From positions 5,084,001-5,148,000 of the forward strand of contig NZ_CP061379.1 of assembly GCF_015624505.1 (NCBI RefSeq): 64,000 nt of DNA. Reading direction: 5' to 3'. Both the position numbers and the translations under genes were made by a program. A model generated the notes under the pieces. That model ran no database searches. It was not told where the DNA came from and was given only the letters and a program-made list of their open reading frames with translations. Positions 9,036 to 16,972 of the stretch are shown here, piece after piece (position 1 is the stretch's first letter; every line of letters begins with the position of its first letter). Source of the stretch: Bradyrhizobium commune (GTDB lineage Bacteria > Pseudomonadota > Alphaproteobacteria > Rhizobiales > Xanthobacteraceae).

Positions 9036-9091
9036 GATTAGTGGAATTTCGTGTAAGGTGGTTGCTAACACCCTCTACACGTTTTGGAATG

Positions 9092-9121
9092 AAACGCCGC
9101 CCAATTCCGGGCGGCGTTTTT
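9092..9121 (+). terminator. Rho-independent terminator of the class II aldolase gene
   Basis: A perfect 8-bp stem CGCCGCCC (9095-9102) and GGGCGGCG (9109-9116) with a 6-nt loop, flanked by AAA upstream and a T run (9117-9121) downstream. The stem is extended by A-T pairs, so it may also act weakly in the opposite direction. Confidence 0.88.
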
Positions 9122-9134
9122 GTTTTGACGCTTC

Positions 9135-9221
9135 GTAGCGTGGGTTAGCGAAGCGCAACCCACCATGGTTCCGCGACTGTGGGACGAAGTTGGTGGGTTA
9201 CGCTTCGCTAACCCACCCTAC
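9135..9221. repeat. Long inverted repeat, GTGGGTTAGCGAAGCG family
   Basis: Two 31-bp arms (9135-9165 and 9191-9221) are reverse complements with only two mismatches, separated by 25 bp. Each arm itself contains the short inverted pair TGGGTT/AACCCA. The sequence GTGGGTTAGCGAAGCG is a familiar intergenic repeat of Bradyrhizobium. It lies between the terminator of the aldolase and the stop codon of the converging peptidase gene. Confidence 0.8.
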
Positions 9222-9232
9222 GGCACCGGTAC

Positions 9233-10627
9233 CTACTTCACCTCGGCCAATGCCGCGAGGATCCTTGCCCAGGAGCGGATGCCCTTCTGGAAGCTGCGGA
9301 GGTCGTATTTCTCGTTCGGCGAATGGATGTTGTCGTCATCGAGGCCGAAGCCGACGAGCAGCGAGTCCAGTCCGAGTGTGCGCTTGAAGTCGGCGACGAT
9401 CGGGATCGAGGCGCCCGAGCCCATCAGCACGGTCTCCTTGCCCCATTCGTCGGTCAGCGCCTGCTTGGCGGCGGCGAGCGGCTTCATGTTCCAGTCGAGC
9501 GCGATGGCGGGCCCGGCGGAATGGTCGCCGAATTCGACCTTGCAGTCTCCGGGGATGCGCGCCGACACGTAATCACGGAAGGCTTTTCGGATCCTGGCGG
9601 GGTCCTGGCCTTCGACCAGCCGGAACGAGACCTTGGCCGACGCGATCGACGGAATCACCGTCTTGGAGCCTTCGCCGATATAACCGCCCCAGATGCCGTT
9701 GACGTCACAGGTCGGACGCGTGGAAGCTTGCTCGATCAGGAGCCGCCCCTTCTCGCCCGCCGGGATCGACAGGCCGATCGGCTTGAGGAAAGTCTCGGGC
9801 GTGAAATCGAGTTTCTTCCACTGCGCCAGGACGTCCGGCGGGGTATCCTTCACACCGTCGTAGAAGCCGGGGATGGTGATGTGGTTGTCATCGTCGAACA
9901 GGCCGCCGAGGATCTTGGTCAGCACCCGGATCGGGTTCATCGCGCTGCCGCCGAACACGCCGGAATGCAGATCGCGATTGGCGGCCGTGATCTTCACCTC
10001 TTCATAAAGCAGGCCGCGCAGCGACGTCGTGATCGCCGGCGTGTTGCGGTCCCACATGCCGGTGTCGCAGACCAGCACGTAGTCGGCCTTGAACTCGTCC
10101 TTGTTGGCCTCGATGAAGGGCACGAAATTCTTCGAGCCGACTTCCTCCTCACCTTCGATCAGGAAGGTGATGTCGATCGGCAGCGAGCCCGTGACCTTCT
10201 TCCAGGCGCGGCAGGCCTCGACGAAGGTCATCACCTGGCCCTTGTCGTCCTCGGCGCCGCGCGCGACGATGATCTTGCGTCCGTCGGCATGGTCGGTCAC
10301 GACGGGCTCGAACGGCGGACGGTGCCAGAGGTCGAGCGGATCGACCGGCTGCACGTCGTAATGGCCGTAGAAGATCACGTGCGGCCGGCCGCCCGCCTTG
10401 GTCTTGCCGACGATGGCGGGATGACCGGCGGTCGGCCTCACCTCGGTGGCGACGCCGAGGCTTGCGATATCCTTGGCAAGATGCTCGGCGGCCGCCTTGC
10501 AATCCTTGGCGAAGGCCGGATCTGCAGAAATCGACTTGATCCGCAACAGCGCAAACAGACGCTCCAGGCTGTTGTCGAACTCCGTGTCGATGTGGTCGAG
10601 CACGGATTGAAGCTGCGCGTTGGCCAT
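9233..10627 (-). CDS. M20 family dipeptidase
   Basis: A 464-residue metallopeptidase of the M20 family, dipeptidase branch (ArgE/DapE/CPG2/dimerisation type). The metal-binding and catalytic motifs are all present: His89 and Asp91 in YGHYDVQP, the GAEDDKG motif near residues 124-130, the Glu160-162 cluster in EGEEEVGS, Asp188 in VLVCDTGMWD, and the C-terminal His in DDDNIHSPNEKY. The lid domain lies between about residues 195 and 355. It should hydrolyse small peptides or acyl-amino acids in the cytoplasm with two zinc ions. Start ATG at 10627. The GT87 gene lies 35 bp upstream on the same strand and may be cotranscribed. Confidence 0.92.
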   Translation of the reverse strand: MANAQLQSVLDHIDTEFDNSLERLFALLRIKSISADPAFAKDCKAAAEHLAKDIASLGVATEVRPTAGHPAIVGKTKAGGRPHVIFYGHYDVQPVDPLDLWHRPPFEPVVTDHADGRKIIVARGAEDDKGQVMTFVEACRAWKKVTGSLPIDITFLIEGEEEVGSKNFVPFIEANKDEFKADYVLVCDTGMWDRNTPAITTSLRGLLYEEVKITAANRDLHSGVFGGSAMNPIRVLTKILGGLFDDDNHITIPGFYDGVKDTPPDVLAQWKKLDFTPETFLKPIGLSIPAGEKGRLLIEQASTRPTCDVNGIWGGYIGEGSKTVIPSIASAKVSFRLVEGQDPARIRKAFRDYVSARIPGDCKVEFGDHSAGPAIALDWNMKPLAAAKQALTDEWGKETVLMGSGASIPIVADFKRTLGLDSLLVGFGLDDDNIHSPNEKYDLRSFQKGIRSWARILAALAEVK

Positions 10628-10662
10628 GGTCGTATTCCCCGACTTTTGAATCTCAAGACGGC

Positions 10663-12000
10663 TTAAGTTGAAGACGGTTTGGGTTTTAGCCCTGTCGCGG
10701 CCTCAGAGCCAGCCGCAACCGGCGGATGCCGGATGTGCCATGCGAGCGCGACGCCAAGGACCGCCGTGGCCATGAGGTTGTTGCCCCAGGCCTGGATGAC
10801 GTTGGGAAACAGCTGCAACGACAGCACCATAAGGATGCCGGCGAGGCCGAGCGCAAGCCAGGTTCCCAGCCGAACATTGGCCCGTGCATCGAAGGCGGCA
10901 CGATGCATCAGCACCGTGATCGGGAAGAACAGCCACATGAAGTAGTATTGCCGCGCCAGCGGCGAGGCCACCGTCATCAGGCAGAACAGGATGCCGAGCT
11001 CCTCCGCGTCAGATCGCGGCGTTCGCCGCCGCTGTGGCGGCATGACGGCGAGAAAGCCGAGCCCGAGCAAGGCCGAGACCGCGAGCACGATCCAGTTCGC
11101 CGTCTTGTAGTCGACGTCGATGATGTTCATCGTGCGCGGCGGCTTGCCGGGATCTTCCTGATTGTAGTTGATCGGCCGCACCAGCCGATGGGTCACGGCA
11201 ATGATGGACTGGTTGACCCATGACCAGTTCTGCTCGTCACGCTGACCAAAGCCCTTTTCCGAGCTCGAGCCGACCATGCCTTGATACCAGGTCTTGAGCT
11301 CGGCCGCGTTGCGCTCGAAGCCGCGGATCGGGGCCGGCACGACATAGAGAAGGATGCCGATGAAAGCGACCATGCTGACGACGGCCGCCCATTGCCGGCG
11401 CCAGATCAGATAGGGCAGCACCGCGATCGGATAGACCTTGATGGCAGTGGCGAGCGCGAACATGAAACCTCCGAGCCAGGACCGCTGGTGCTGGAGGCTC
11501 CAGAAGCCGTAGAGCATCATCGCCAGCAGGACGAGGTTCGGCTGGCCGAGATCGAACATGTCGAACACGAAGGTCACGGTGACGATCACCGGCAGCGCTT
11601 CCAGCCAGGGGCCGGGCTTGCGATCCGATCCGGTCATGGCATTGGAGAGATTGCCGGTGGACCACCATACCACCGCGTTCAGGACCGACAGCATGGCGTA
11701 GAGCGGGATCTTGCCGAACCAGCTCGGGATGGCCAGCAGGATCGCCGGCAGCGGCGGGTAGATGAATTCGAACTGGTGATTGACGTCGCTGGGATAGAGC
11801 GGGCCGCCGTGCAGCACCTGCTGCCCGGCCCAGTACCACAGCGCATAGTCCTTGGTCTTGCCGTTGTGGCCAAAGATCTCCGGACCGAGGACATCGGCGG
11901 TGAGGATGACGCAGCAGAGCAGGAAGAGCAGATCGAGTGGCGCACGCAGCGACAAGGTTCTGAGCGCGCCGGGTTTGTCGGATGAGTTCGATGAGGTCAC
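10663..12000 (-). CDS. GT87-type (DUF2029) membrane glycosyltransferase
   Basis: A 445-residue polytopic membrane protein with about ten hydrophobic segments. The periplasmic loop near residues 45-85 (KTKDYALWYWAGQQVLHGG, then YPSDVNHQFEFIYPP) is the hallmark of the DUF2029/GT87 family of mannosyl- or arabinosyltransferase-like enzymes that use polyprenyl-phosphate sugars. The start is GTG at 12000, immediately after an in-frame TGA, so no upstream alternative exists. The acceptor is unknown. It is probably cotranscribed with the downstream M20 peptidase (35 bp gap), though no functional link is evident. Confidence 0.82.
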   Translation of the reverse strand: MTSSNSSDKPGALRTLSLRAPLDLLFLLCCVILTADVLGPEIFGHNGKTKDYALWYWAGQQVLHGGPLYPSDVNHQFEFIYPPLPAILLAIPSWFGKIPLYAMLSVLNAVVWWSTGNLSNAMTGSDRKPGPWLEALPVIVTVTFVFDMFDLGQPNLVLLAMMLYGFWSLQHQRSWLGGFMFALATAIKVYPIAVLPYLIWRRQWAAVVSMVAFIGILLYVVPAPIRGFERNAAELKTWYQGMVGSSSEKGFGQRDEQNWSWVNQSIIAVTHRLVRPINYNQEDPGKPPRTMNIIDVDYKTANWIVLAVSALLGLGFLAVMPPQRRRTPRSDAEELGILFCLMTVASPLARQYYFMWLFFPITVLMHRAAFDARANVRLGTWLALGLAGILMVLSLQLFPNVIQAWGNNLMATAVLGVALAWHIRHPPVAAGSEAATGLKPKPSST

Positions 12001-12142
12001 ATGATGTCCAGTCGGAAACAGATAGCACGTAGCAGACCGACCGGCGCTTGGAGAGCCCCCTCACCCGAATTATTACCTGGCAAAAATGCCGCCGATCCGC
12101 GCAACCGGAGCGGACCGGCAGCCCGCAGTCCGGTCGTTCTGT

Positions 12143-13765
12143 CTACCTTCGTAGCAATCCGCCGAGCGCGCCGCGGACCAGGGTGCGGCCGATCGAGCCA
12201 CCGAGCTGGCCGGCGACCGACTTGCCGATATTGGCGGCCATTCCCCCGACCACCTGATTGGTCACCGATCGCGTCACGTCGCGCGCGATGACCTGGCCCG
12301 TCGACAAGCGACCGCGCTTGACGTTGGTGCCGAAGATGGTGCCGACGATCGAGCCGATCTGCCCGAGGATGCCGCCACCGCCTCCGCCTGCCGAGCCATC
12401 CGCCGGCGCTGCGGTGCCGGCGATGCGCTTCTGGATGATCTCATAGGCGGACTCGGAATCGATCGCGGTGTCGTATTTGCCCTTCACCGGACTTGCATCC
12501 ATAATCGCCTTGCGCTCCTCGGGCGTGATCGGCCCGATGCGGGCCGATGGCGGGCGGATCATCACCCGCTCGACCATGGCCGGCGTGCCGTTGCCTTCGA
12601 GGAAGGACACCAGCGCCTCGCCCTTGCCGAGCTCCATGATCACCTTGGCGGTGTCGAGCTTGGGGTTGGGACGGAAGGTCTGGGCGGCAGCGACGACCGC
12701 CTTCTGGTCGCGGGGCGTGAAGGCGCGCAACGCATGCTGGACCCGGTTGCCCATCTGCCCGAGCACGCGGTCGGGCACGTCGATCGGGTTCTGGGTGACG
12801 AAATAGACGCCGACACCCTTGGAGCGGATCAGGCGGACCACCTGCTCGATCTTGTCCATCAGCGCCTTCGGCGCGTCGTTGAACAACAGATGCGCCTCGT
12901 CGAAGAAGAACACCAGTTTCGGCTTGGGCAGATCGCCGGCCTCGGGCAGCTCCTCGAACAGCTCTGACAACATCCACAACAGGAATGTCGCGTAAAGCCG
13001 TGGGCTCTGCATCAGCTTGTCGGCAACGAGGATGTTGACCATGCCGCGGCCGTCGCGGTCGGTCCGCATGAAATCCTTCAAGGTCAGCGCCGGCTCGCCG
13101 AAGAATTTGTCGCCGCCCTGGTTCTCCAGCACCAGAAGCTGGCGCTGGATGGTGCCGACGGTCGCCTTGGTGACGTTGCCGAACCCCTGCGCCTCCTTCT
13201 TGATATCGGCCAGCGGATTGTCCTCGGCGTCGGCGCCCTTCTTGCCGGCATCCGGCACGATGGCATCGAGCAGCGCCCGCAGATCCTTCATGTCGATCAG
13301 CGCGAGGCCGTTGTCATCGGCGACGCGGAAGGCCACGTTGAGCACGCCCTCCTGTACGTCGTTGAGATCGAGCATGCGCGCCAGCAGCAGCGGCCCCATC
13401 TCGGTGACGGTGGCCCGCACCGGATGCCCCTGCTCGCCGAACACATCCCAAAACACCGTCGAGAACTGGTCGGGCTGGAAGGTCAGCCCCATCTCGGTGG
13501 CGCGCTTGACAATAAAGTCCTTGGCCTCCCCGACCTCGGAGATGCCGGAGAGGTCGCCCTTGATGTCGGCGGCGAACACCGGAACACCGGCGCGCGCAAA
13601 ACCTTCCGCCATCACCTGCAGCGATACCGTCTTGCCTGTTCCGGTCGCACCGGTGACGAGACCGTGGCGGTTGGCAAGCGCCAGCGTCAACCAGGCCTGC
13701 TCGTCTCCCTTGCCGACGAAGATCTTGTCGTCGGTATCGCCGAGCTTGTTGTCCTGCGCCGTCAT
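12143..13765 (-). CDS. HerA-like ATPase, DUF853 family
   Basis: A 540-residue P-loop ATPase of the HerA/FtsK superfamily, DUF853 branch (the group that includes E. coli YjgR). Walker A is GATGTGKT at residues 39-46 and Walker B is FFFDEAH with Asp289 and Glu290; an arginine-finger-like segment NRVQHALRAFTPRDQKAV follows. The C-terminal 80 residues contain a Gly-rich linker (SAGGGGGGI) and an amphipathic tail with repeated Gly-Arg-Thr motifs. Related proteins are annotated as possible DNA translocases, but there is no nuclease partner such as NurA nearby. The role is unknown beyond ATP hydrolysis. The gene is monocistronic. Confidence 0.88.
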   Translation of the reverse strand: MTAQDNKLGDTDDKIFVGKGDEQAWLTLALANRHGLVTGATGTGKTVSLQVMAEGFARAGVPVFAADIKGDLSGISEVGEAKDFIVKRATEMGLTFQPDQFSTVFWDVFGEQGHPVRATVTEMGPLLLARMLDLNDVQEGVLNVAFRVADDNGLALIDMKDLRALLDAIVPDAGKKGADAEDNPLADIKKEAQGFGNVTKATVGTIQRQLLVLENQGGDKFFGEPALTLKDFMRTDRDGRGMVNILVADKLMQSPRLYATFLLWMLSELFEELPEAGDLPKPKLVFFFDEAHLLFNDAPKALMDKIEQVVRLIRSKGVGVYFVTQNPIDVPDRVLGQMGNRVQHALRAFTPRDQKAVVAAAQTFRPNPKLDTAKVIMELGKGEALVSFLEGNGTPAMVERVMIRPPSARIGPITPEERKAIMDASPVKGKYDTAIDSESAYEIIQKRIAGTAAPADGSAGGGGGGILGQIGSIVGTIFGTNVKRGRLSTGQVIARDVTRSVTNQVVGGMAANIGKSVAGQLGGSIGRTLVRGALGGLLRR

Positions 13766-14124
13766 CGCTCTCTCTACTCTGTCTGTCTATCTTGTCGGTT
13801 TGTTTCGCATACCTGAAACACGAACGCGCCAGTTCCGTAGTTTAACGCATGTCGCGCGTCGATTGAAACCGTTCAAGACGCCACGGACATGCGACATTGT
13901 CGGAGAATGGACGCTCGACATGCGCCGAAAGTCGGAGCGGAGCATTCGCACCGCGGCAATTTCTCATTGATTTCATCTTCGCTCTTGCATCGTTGCAACA
14001 CTTTTCGCGCGTTCGAGAATGAATCGGAACGTTGCCTGCGTTCATCGCTTGTATTTCACATCACACCGGCTCAAGATCGTTTTTCGAATACTCCGGCATA
14101 CAAACCGGCTGAGGGGCGGGCCTT
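13766..14124. other. Divergent intergenic region
   Basis: About 360 bp between the HerA-like gene (minus) and the small helical protein (plus), somewhat AT-richer than its surroundings. A ribosome-binding stretch GAGGGG lies at 14111-14116 ahead of the 14125 start. I see no clear promoter, repeat or small gene; the short frames inside lack coding character. Confidence 0.4.
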
Positions 14125-14490
14125 ATGGACGAGCTGATCGGACGGCTGGCGACAAACGCCAGCATAGATGGTGCTGTGGCTGAAAAGACCGTCGGCATCA
14201 TCCTGGGTTTCCTCCGCAGCGAAGGCCCTCCCGACAGCGTTCAGGCCCTGATCGACCAGATCCCCGGTGCAGATGCAGCAATCGAGGTCTCGAACAGCGG
14301 CGGCGGACTGTCGCGGCTGATGGGTGGCGGCCTGATGGCCGTCGGCACGCGCCTGATGAGCCTTGGACTTGGCATGTCCGAAATTCAAGATGTCGCCCGT
14401 GAACTTTTCCGCTTTGGCCGAGACAAAATCGGAGCGGATCAGATGGGCAAGATCATCGCAGGGACGCCGGGCCTCAGCCAGTTCGCCTGA
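14125..14490 (+). CDS. Small conserved helical protein
   Basis: A 121-residue protein with good ribosome-binding sequence upstream and typical GC-rich third positions. It is predicted to be mostly helical, with a Gly-rich centre (SNSGGGLSRLMGGGLMAVG) and the C-terminal block ELFRFGRDKIGADQMGKII. I do not recognise catalytic residues. The pattern recalls small proteins annotated DUF2267 or DUF2780 in Bradyrhizobium, but I cannot decide between them by eye. No signal peptide is present, so it is probably cytoplasmic. The next gene begins 25 bp downstream on the same strand, which suggests a two-gene operon. Confidence 0.7.
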   Translation: MDELIGRLATNASIDGAVAEKTVGIILGFLRSEGPPDSVQALIDQIPGADAAIEVSNSGGGLSRLMGGGLMAVGTRLMSLGLGMSEIQDVARELFRFGRDKIGADQMGKIIAGTPGLSQFA

Positions 14491-14515
14491 GCGACGCATT
14501 TTCATACCGAGTATC

Positions 14516-14923
14516 ATGACATATCCGATCTCCGAGATTGAGGGCCTGCCGGCCTTTGCCGCCAACAAGCTGAAGGCGCACGGTATCCGCACCACCGACG
14601 CGTTGCTGGAAGCCGCTAGCACCGCCAAGGGCCGCAAGACGCTCTCCGCCAAGACCGGCATCAGCGAGCAGCAATTGCTGGAATGGGCCAACGTCTCCGA
14701 CTACATGCGCATTCCCGGCATGGGCCGGGCCAAGGTCGGCCTGGTCCGCGCCGCCGGCGTGACCACCGTGCGCGAGCTCGCCTATCGAAATCCGGCGAGG
14801 CTGGCACAGAGCATGCGCGAGGCCAACGAGCGCAAGAAGCTCGTCCGCATCCTGCCTTCCGAGAAGTCGGTCGGCGACATCATCGCCAAGGCCAGGAAGC
14901 TGCCGCCGAAGATCACGTATTAG
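14516..14923 (+). CDS. DUF4332 domain protein (helix-hairpin-helix-like)
   Basis: A 135-residue protein read from the ATG at 14516. It consists of repeated helix-hairpin-helix-like units: GLPAFAANKLKAHGIRTTDA at the N-terminus and YMRIPGMGRAKVGLVRAAGV in the centre, a layout characteristic of DUF4332. Such units usually contact DNA backbone or mediate protein contacts, so a nucleic-acid role is a reasonable inference, but nothing is proven for this family. The frame is open further upstream to 14363, but that part overlaps the preceding gene and lacks coding character. A palindromic repeat starts 17 bp after the stop codon. Confidence 0.82.
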   Translation: MTYPISEIEGLPAFAANKLKAHGIRTTDALLEAASTAKGRKTLSAKTGISEQQLLEWANVSDYMRIPGMGRAKVGLVRAAGVTTVRELAYRNPARLAQSMREANERKKLVRILPSEKSVGDIIAKARKLPPKITY

Positions 14924-14939
14924 GAGACGCACTCTCGGT

Positions 14940-15065
14940 GTCGTCCCGGCGAAGGCCGGGACCCATAACCACAGGGAGTGGTTTGCCGAGGATCATCATT
15001 CGGTACTCCGACTTTCTGCGACCGATAGATTCCGCGGTATGGGTCCCGGCCTTCGCCGGGACGAC
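14940..15065. repeat. 126-bp element with perfect 28-bp inverted arms
   Basis: The left arm (14940-14967, beginning GTCGTCCCGGCGAAGG) and the right arm (15038-15065) are exact reverse complements over 28 bp. Each arm contains its own GTCCCGGC/GCCGGGAC inverted pair, and the centre holds the smaller pair ACCACAGGGAGTGGT. This GTCGTCCCGGCGAAGGCCGG pattern is a common intergenic repeat of Bradyrhizobium. It lies between the DUF4332 gene and folP and could fold into a strong cruciform or RNA hairpin, acting as a transcript boundary. Confidence 0.88.
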
Positions 15066-15160
15066 GTTGGAGAGGCATTGGTGCAACTGCCCAACATCGT
15101 CATTGTCGCAATGCCCATCCCGTCTTGACTCCCCCTCCCCGACCGCGCAATGCCAAGCGC

Positions 15161-16033
15161 ATGAATGGCTCGCCCTCTCCATCCGTCCCGCCGGCCGGCT
15201 CGGCCGGGCCGGACCTGCTGCGGACATTGCTGGAACGGCCGCTTCCGGCGGTGATGGGGGTGCTCAACGTCACCCCGGACTCCTTCTCGGACGGCGGCGC
15301 GTTCATCGCGCCGGACCAGGCACTGGTGCACGCGCGGGCGATGATTGCTGATGGCGTCGACATCATCGATATCGGTGCGGAATCGACCCGGCCCTACAAG
15401 GGCGCCAGGCCGGTCACCGCCGACGACGAGCTCGCGCGGCTGAAGCCGGTGCTGGCAGGCGTCGTCGCGCTCGGCGTGCCCGTGTCGATCGACAGCATGA
15501 AGGCCGAGGTCGTGGCCTTTGCGCTCGACCAGGGCGTGGCCATTGCCAACGACGTCTGGGGCCTGCAACGCGATGCCGCGATGGCGCCGCTGGTCGCGGC
15601 GAGAGGCGTGCCCGTCATCGTCATGCACAACCGCGACGGCGTCGATCCCGCCATCGACATCATCGCGGACATGAAGGCGTTCTTTCAGCGCTCGCTCGAG
15701 ATCGCCGCAAAGGCCGGCATCGCACGCGATAAAATCGTGCTCGATCCCGGCATCGGCTTCGGCAAGACCGCCGAACAGAGCATGACCGCGCTGGCGCGAC
15801 TGCGCGAGCTCGACATGTTCGGCCTGCCAATCCTCGTTGGCGCCTCGCGAAAACGCTTCATCGCCTCGGTGTCGCCGTCGGAGCCGAAAGAACGGCTGGC
15901 CGGCTCGCTCGCCGCGCATTTGATCGCCGTGCAGCACGGCGCAAAGATCATCCGGACCCATGACGTCGCCGAGACCTTGCAGGCCCTGCGGGTCGCCAAC
16001 GCAATCGAGAGCAAGCCAGAGAGCAAGCCATGA
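15161..16033 (+). CDS. folP: Dihydropteroate synthase
   Basis: Dihydropteroate synthase, which condenses p-aminobenzoate with hydroxymethyl-dihydropterin diphosphate in folate synthesis; the target of sulfonamides. From the ATG at 15161 the protein is 290 residues; an upstream in-frame start at 15125 would add 12. The signatures are complete: GVLNVTPDSFSDGG near the N-terminus, DIGAESTRPY, the SIDSMK strand, HNRDGVDP, DPGIGFGKT and GASRKRFI near the C-terminus. The stop codon overlaps the folB start (ATGA at 16030), showing translational coupling in a folP-folB-folK operon. Confidence 0.96.
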   Translation: MNGSPSPSVPPAGSAGPDLLRTLLERPLPAVMGVLNVTPDSFSDGGAFIAPDQALVHARAMIADGVDIIDIGAESTRPYKGARPVTADDELARLKPVLAGVVALGVPVSIDSMKAEVVAFALDQGVAIANDVWGLQRDAAMAPLVAARGVPVIVMHNRDGVDPAIDIIADMKAFFQRSLEIAAKAGIARDKIVLDPGIGFGKTAEQSMTALARLRELDMFGLPILVGASRKRFIASVSPSEPKERLAGSLAAHLIAVQHGAKIIRTHDVAETLQALRVANAIESKPESKP

Positions 16034-16398
16034 CCGATACGATCTTCGTGACCGGCCTGTCGATCCATGCCCGCCATGGCGTGATGGATCACGAGACCGA
16101 AGTCGGCCAGCGTTTCGTCATCGATCTCGAGCTCTACACCGACCTGTCGGAACCGTCGCGAAGCGACCGGCTCGCCGATACGGTATCCTATGCCGAGGTC
16201 GTGGCGACCACGACGGCGGCCTTCAAGAACACCAACTACAAGCTTTTGGAGCGCGCGGCCGGCGCGGTCGCCGATGCCATCCTGTCGCACTTCCCGCGCA
16301 TCCGCGCCGTGAAGATCACGGTGCACAAGCCGCATGCGCCGATCGCAGCGATCTTCGACGACGTCGGCATCATGCTGACCCGCTCGCGGCACCCCTGA
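16030..16398 (+). CDS. folB: Dihydroneopterin aldolase
   Basis: A 122-residue FolB protein that cleaves 7,8-dihydroneopterin to hydroxymethyl-dihydropterin and glycolaldehyde. Conserved features include the start IFVTGLSIHARHGVMDHE, the SYAEVVATTTAAF segment and the catalytic-lysine region VKITVHKPHAPI near the C-terminus. The length is normal for the family, which forms octamers in the cytoplasm. Its start overlaps the folP stop by 4 bp and folK begins one base after its stop, so all three are surely cotranscribed. Confidence 0.96.
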   Translation: MTDTIFVTGLSIHARHGVMDHETEVGQRFVIDLELYTDLSEPSRSDRLADTVSYAEVVATTTAAFKNTNYKLLERAAGAVADAILSHFPRIRAVKITVHKPHAPIAAIFDDVGIMLTRSRHP

Positions 16399-16399
16399 T

Positions 16400-16891
16400 A
16401 TGGCAAGCGTGCTGATCGCACTCGGCGGCAATGTCGGCGATGTCCGCACGACATTCGGCAAGGCGATCGCGCATGTCTGCGGCATGGCGCAGGCCGCACT
16501 GGTCGCGCGCTCGTCGGACTATGCGACGCCGCCCTGGGGCGACGAGGACCAGGCGCCCTTCATCAATGCCTGCATCGAGATCGAGACCAGCCTCGATCCG
16601 CATGCACTGTTGTTCGTGATGCAGAAGGTCGAGCAGAAGTTTGGCCGCACGCGGGACAAGGAGCGGCGCTGGGGGCCGCGTACGCTCGACCTCGACATGA
16701 TCGCCTATGACAATGTCAGCATGGAAAAGCCGGACCTGACCCTGCCGCATCCGCGCCTGTTCGAGCGCGCCTTCGTGCTGGTGCCGCTGGCCGAGATCGC
16801 GCCCGATCGCTTAATATCAGGCCTTCGCGTCCGTGACGGGCTCGCCAGCGTCTCAATGCAAGGCATTGAGCGGCTTCCGGATACCGGTTAA
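16400..16891 (+). CDS. folK: 2-amino-4-hydroxy-6-hydroxymethyldihydropteridine diphosphokinase
   Basis: A 163-residue FolK (HPPK), which transfers pyrophosphate from ATP to hydroxymethyl-dihydropterin, making the substrate of FolP. The N-terminal LIALGGNVGD, the central KFGRTRDKERRWGPRTLDLD and the LTLPHPRLFERAFVLVPLAE block are all hallmark sequences; the two metal-binding aspartates are in DLDMIAYD. The gene is last in the folP-folB-folK operon. No clear terminator is visible in the 81 bp before the next gene, so readthrough into the mutase region is possible. Confidence 0.96.
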   Translation: MASVLIALGGNVGDVRTTFGKAIAHVCGMAQAALVARSSDYATPPWGDEDQAPFINACIEIETSLDPHALLFVMQKVEQKFGRTRDKERRWGPRTLDLDMIAYDNVSMEKPDLTLPHPRLFERAFVLVPLAEIAPDRLISGLRVRDGLASVSMQGIERLPDTG

Positions 16892-16972
16892 CCAAAAACG
16901 ACCGTTTGCAGGGACGGTCCGCCGTGGCAAATTCGCCTGCGCATAACAAGATGTTCGGGAGCCCCTCGCCGC

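Noticed and set aside
13842..14045. Small minus-strand frame upstream of the HerA-like gene
   Set aside because: Composition rich in Arg, Asn and Cys with no domain; more likely promoter region.
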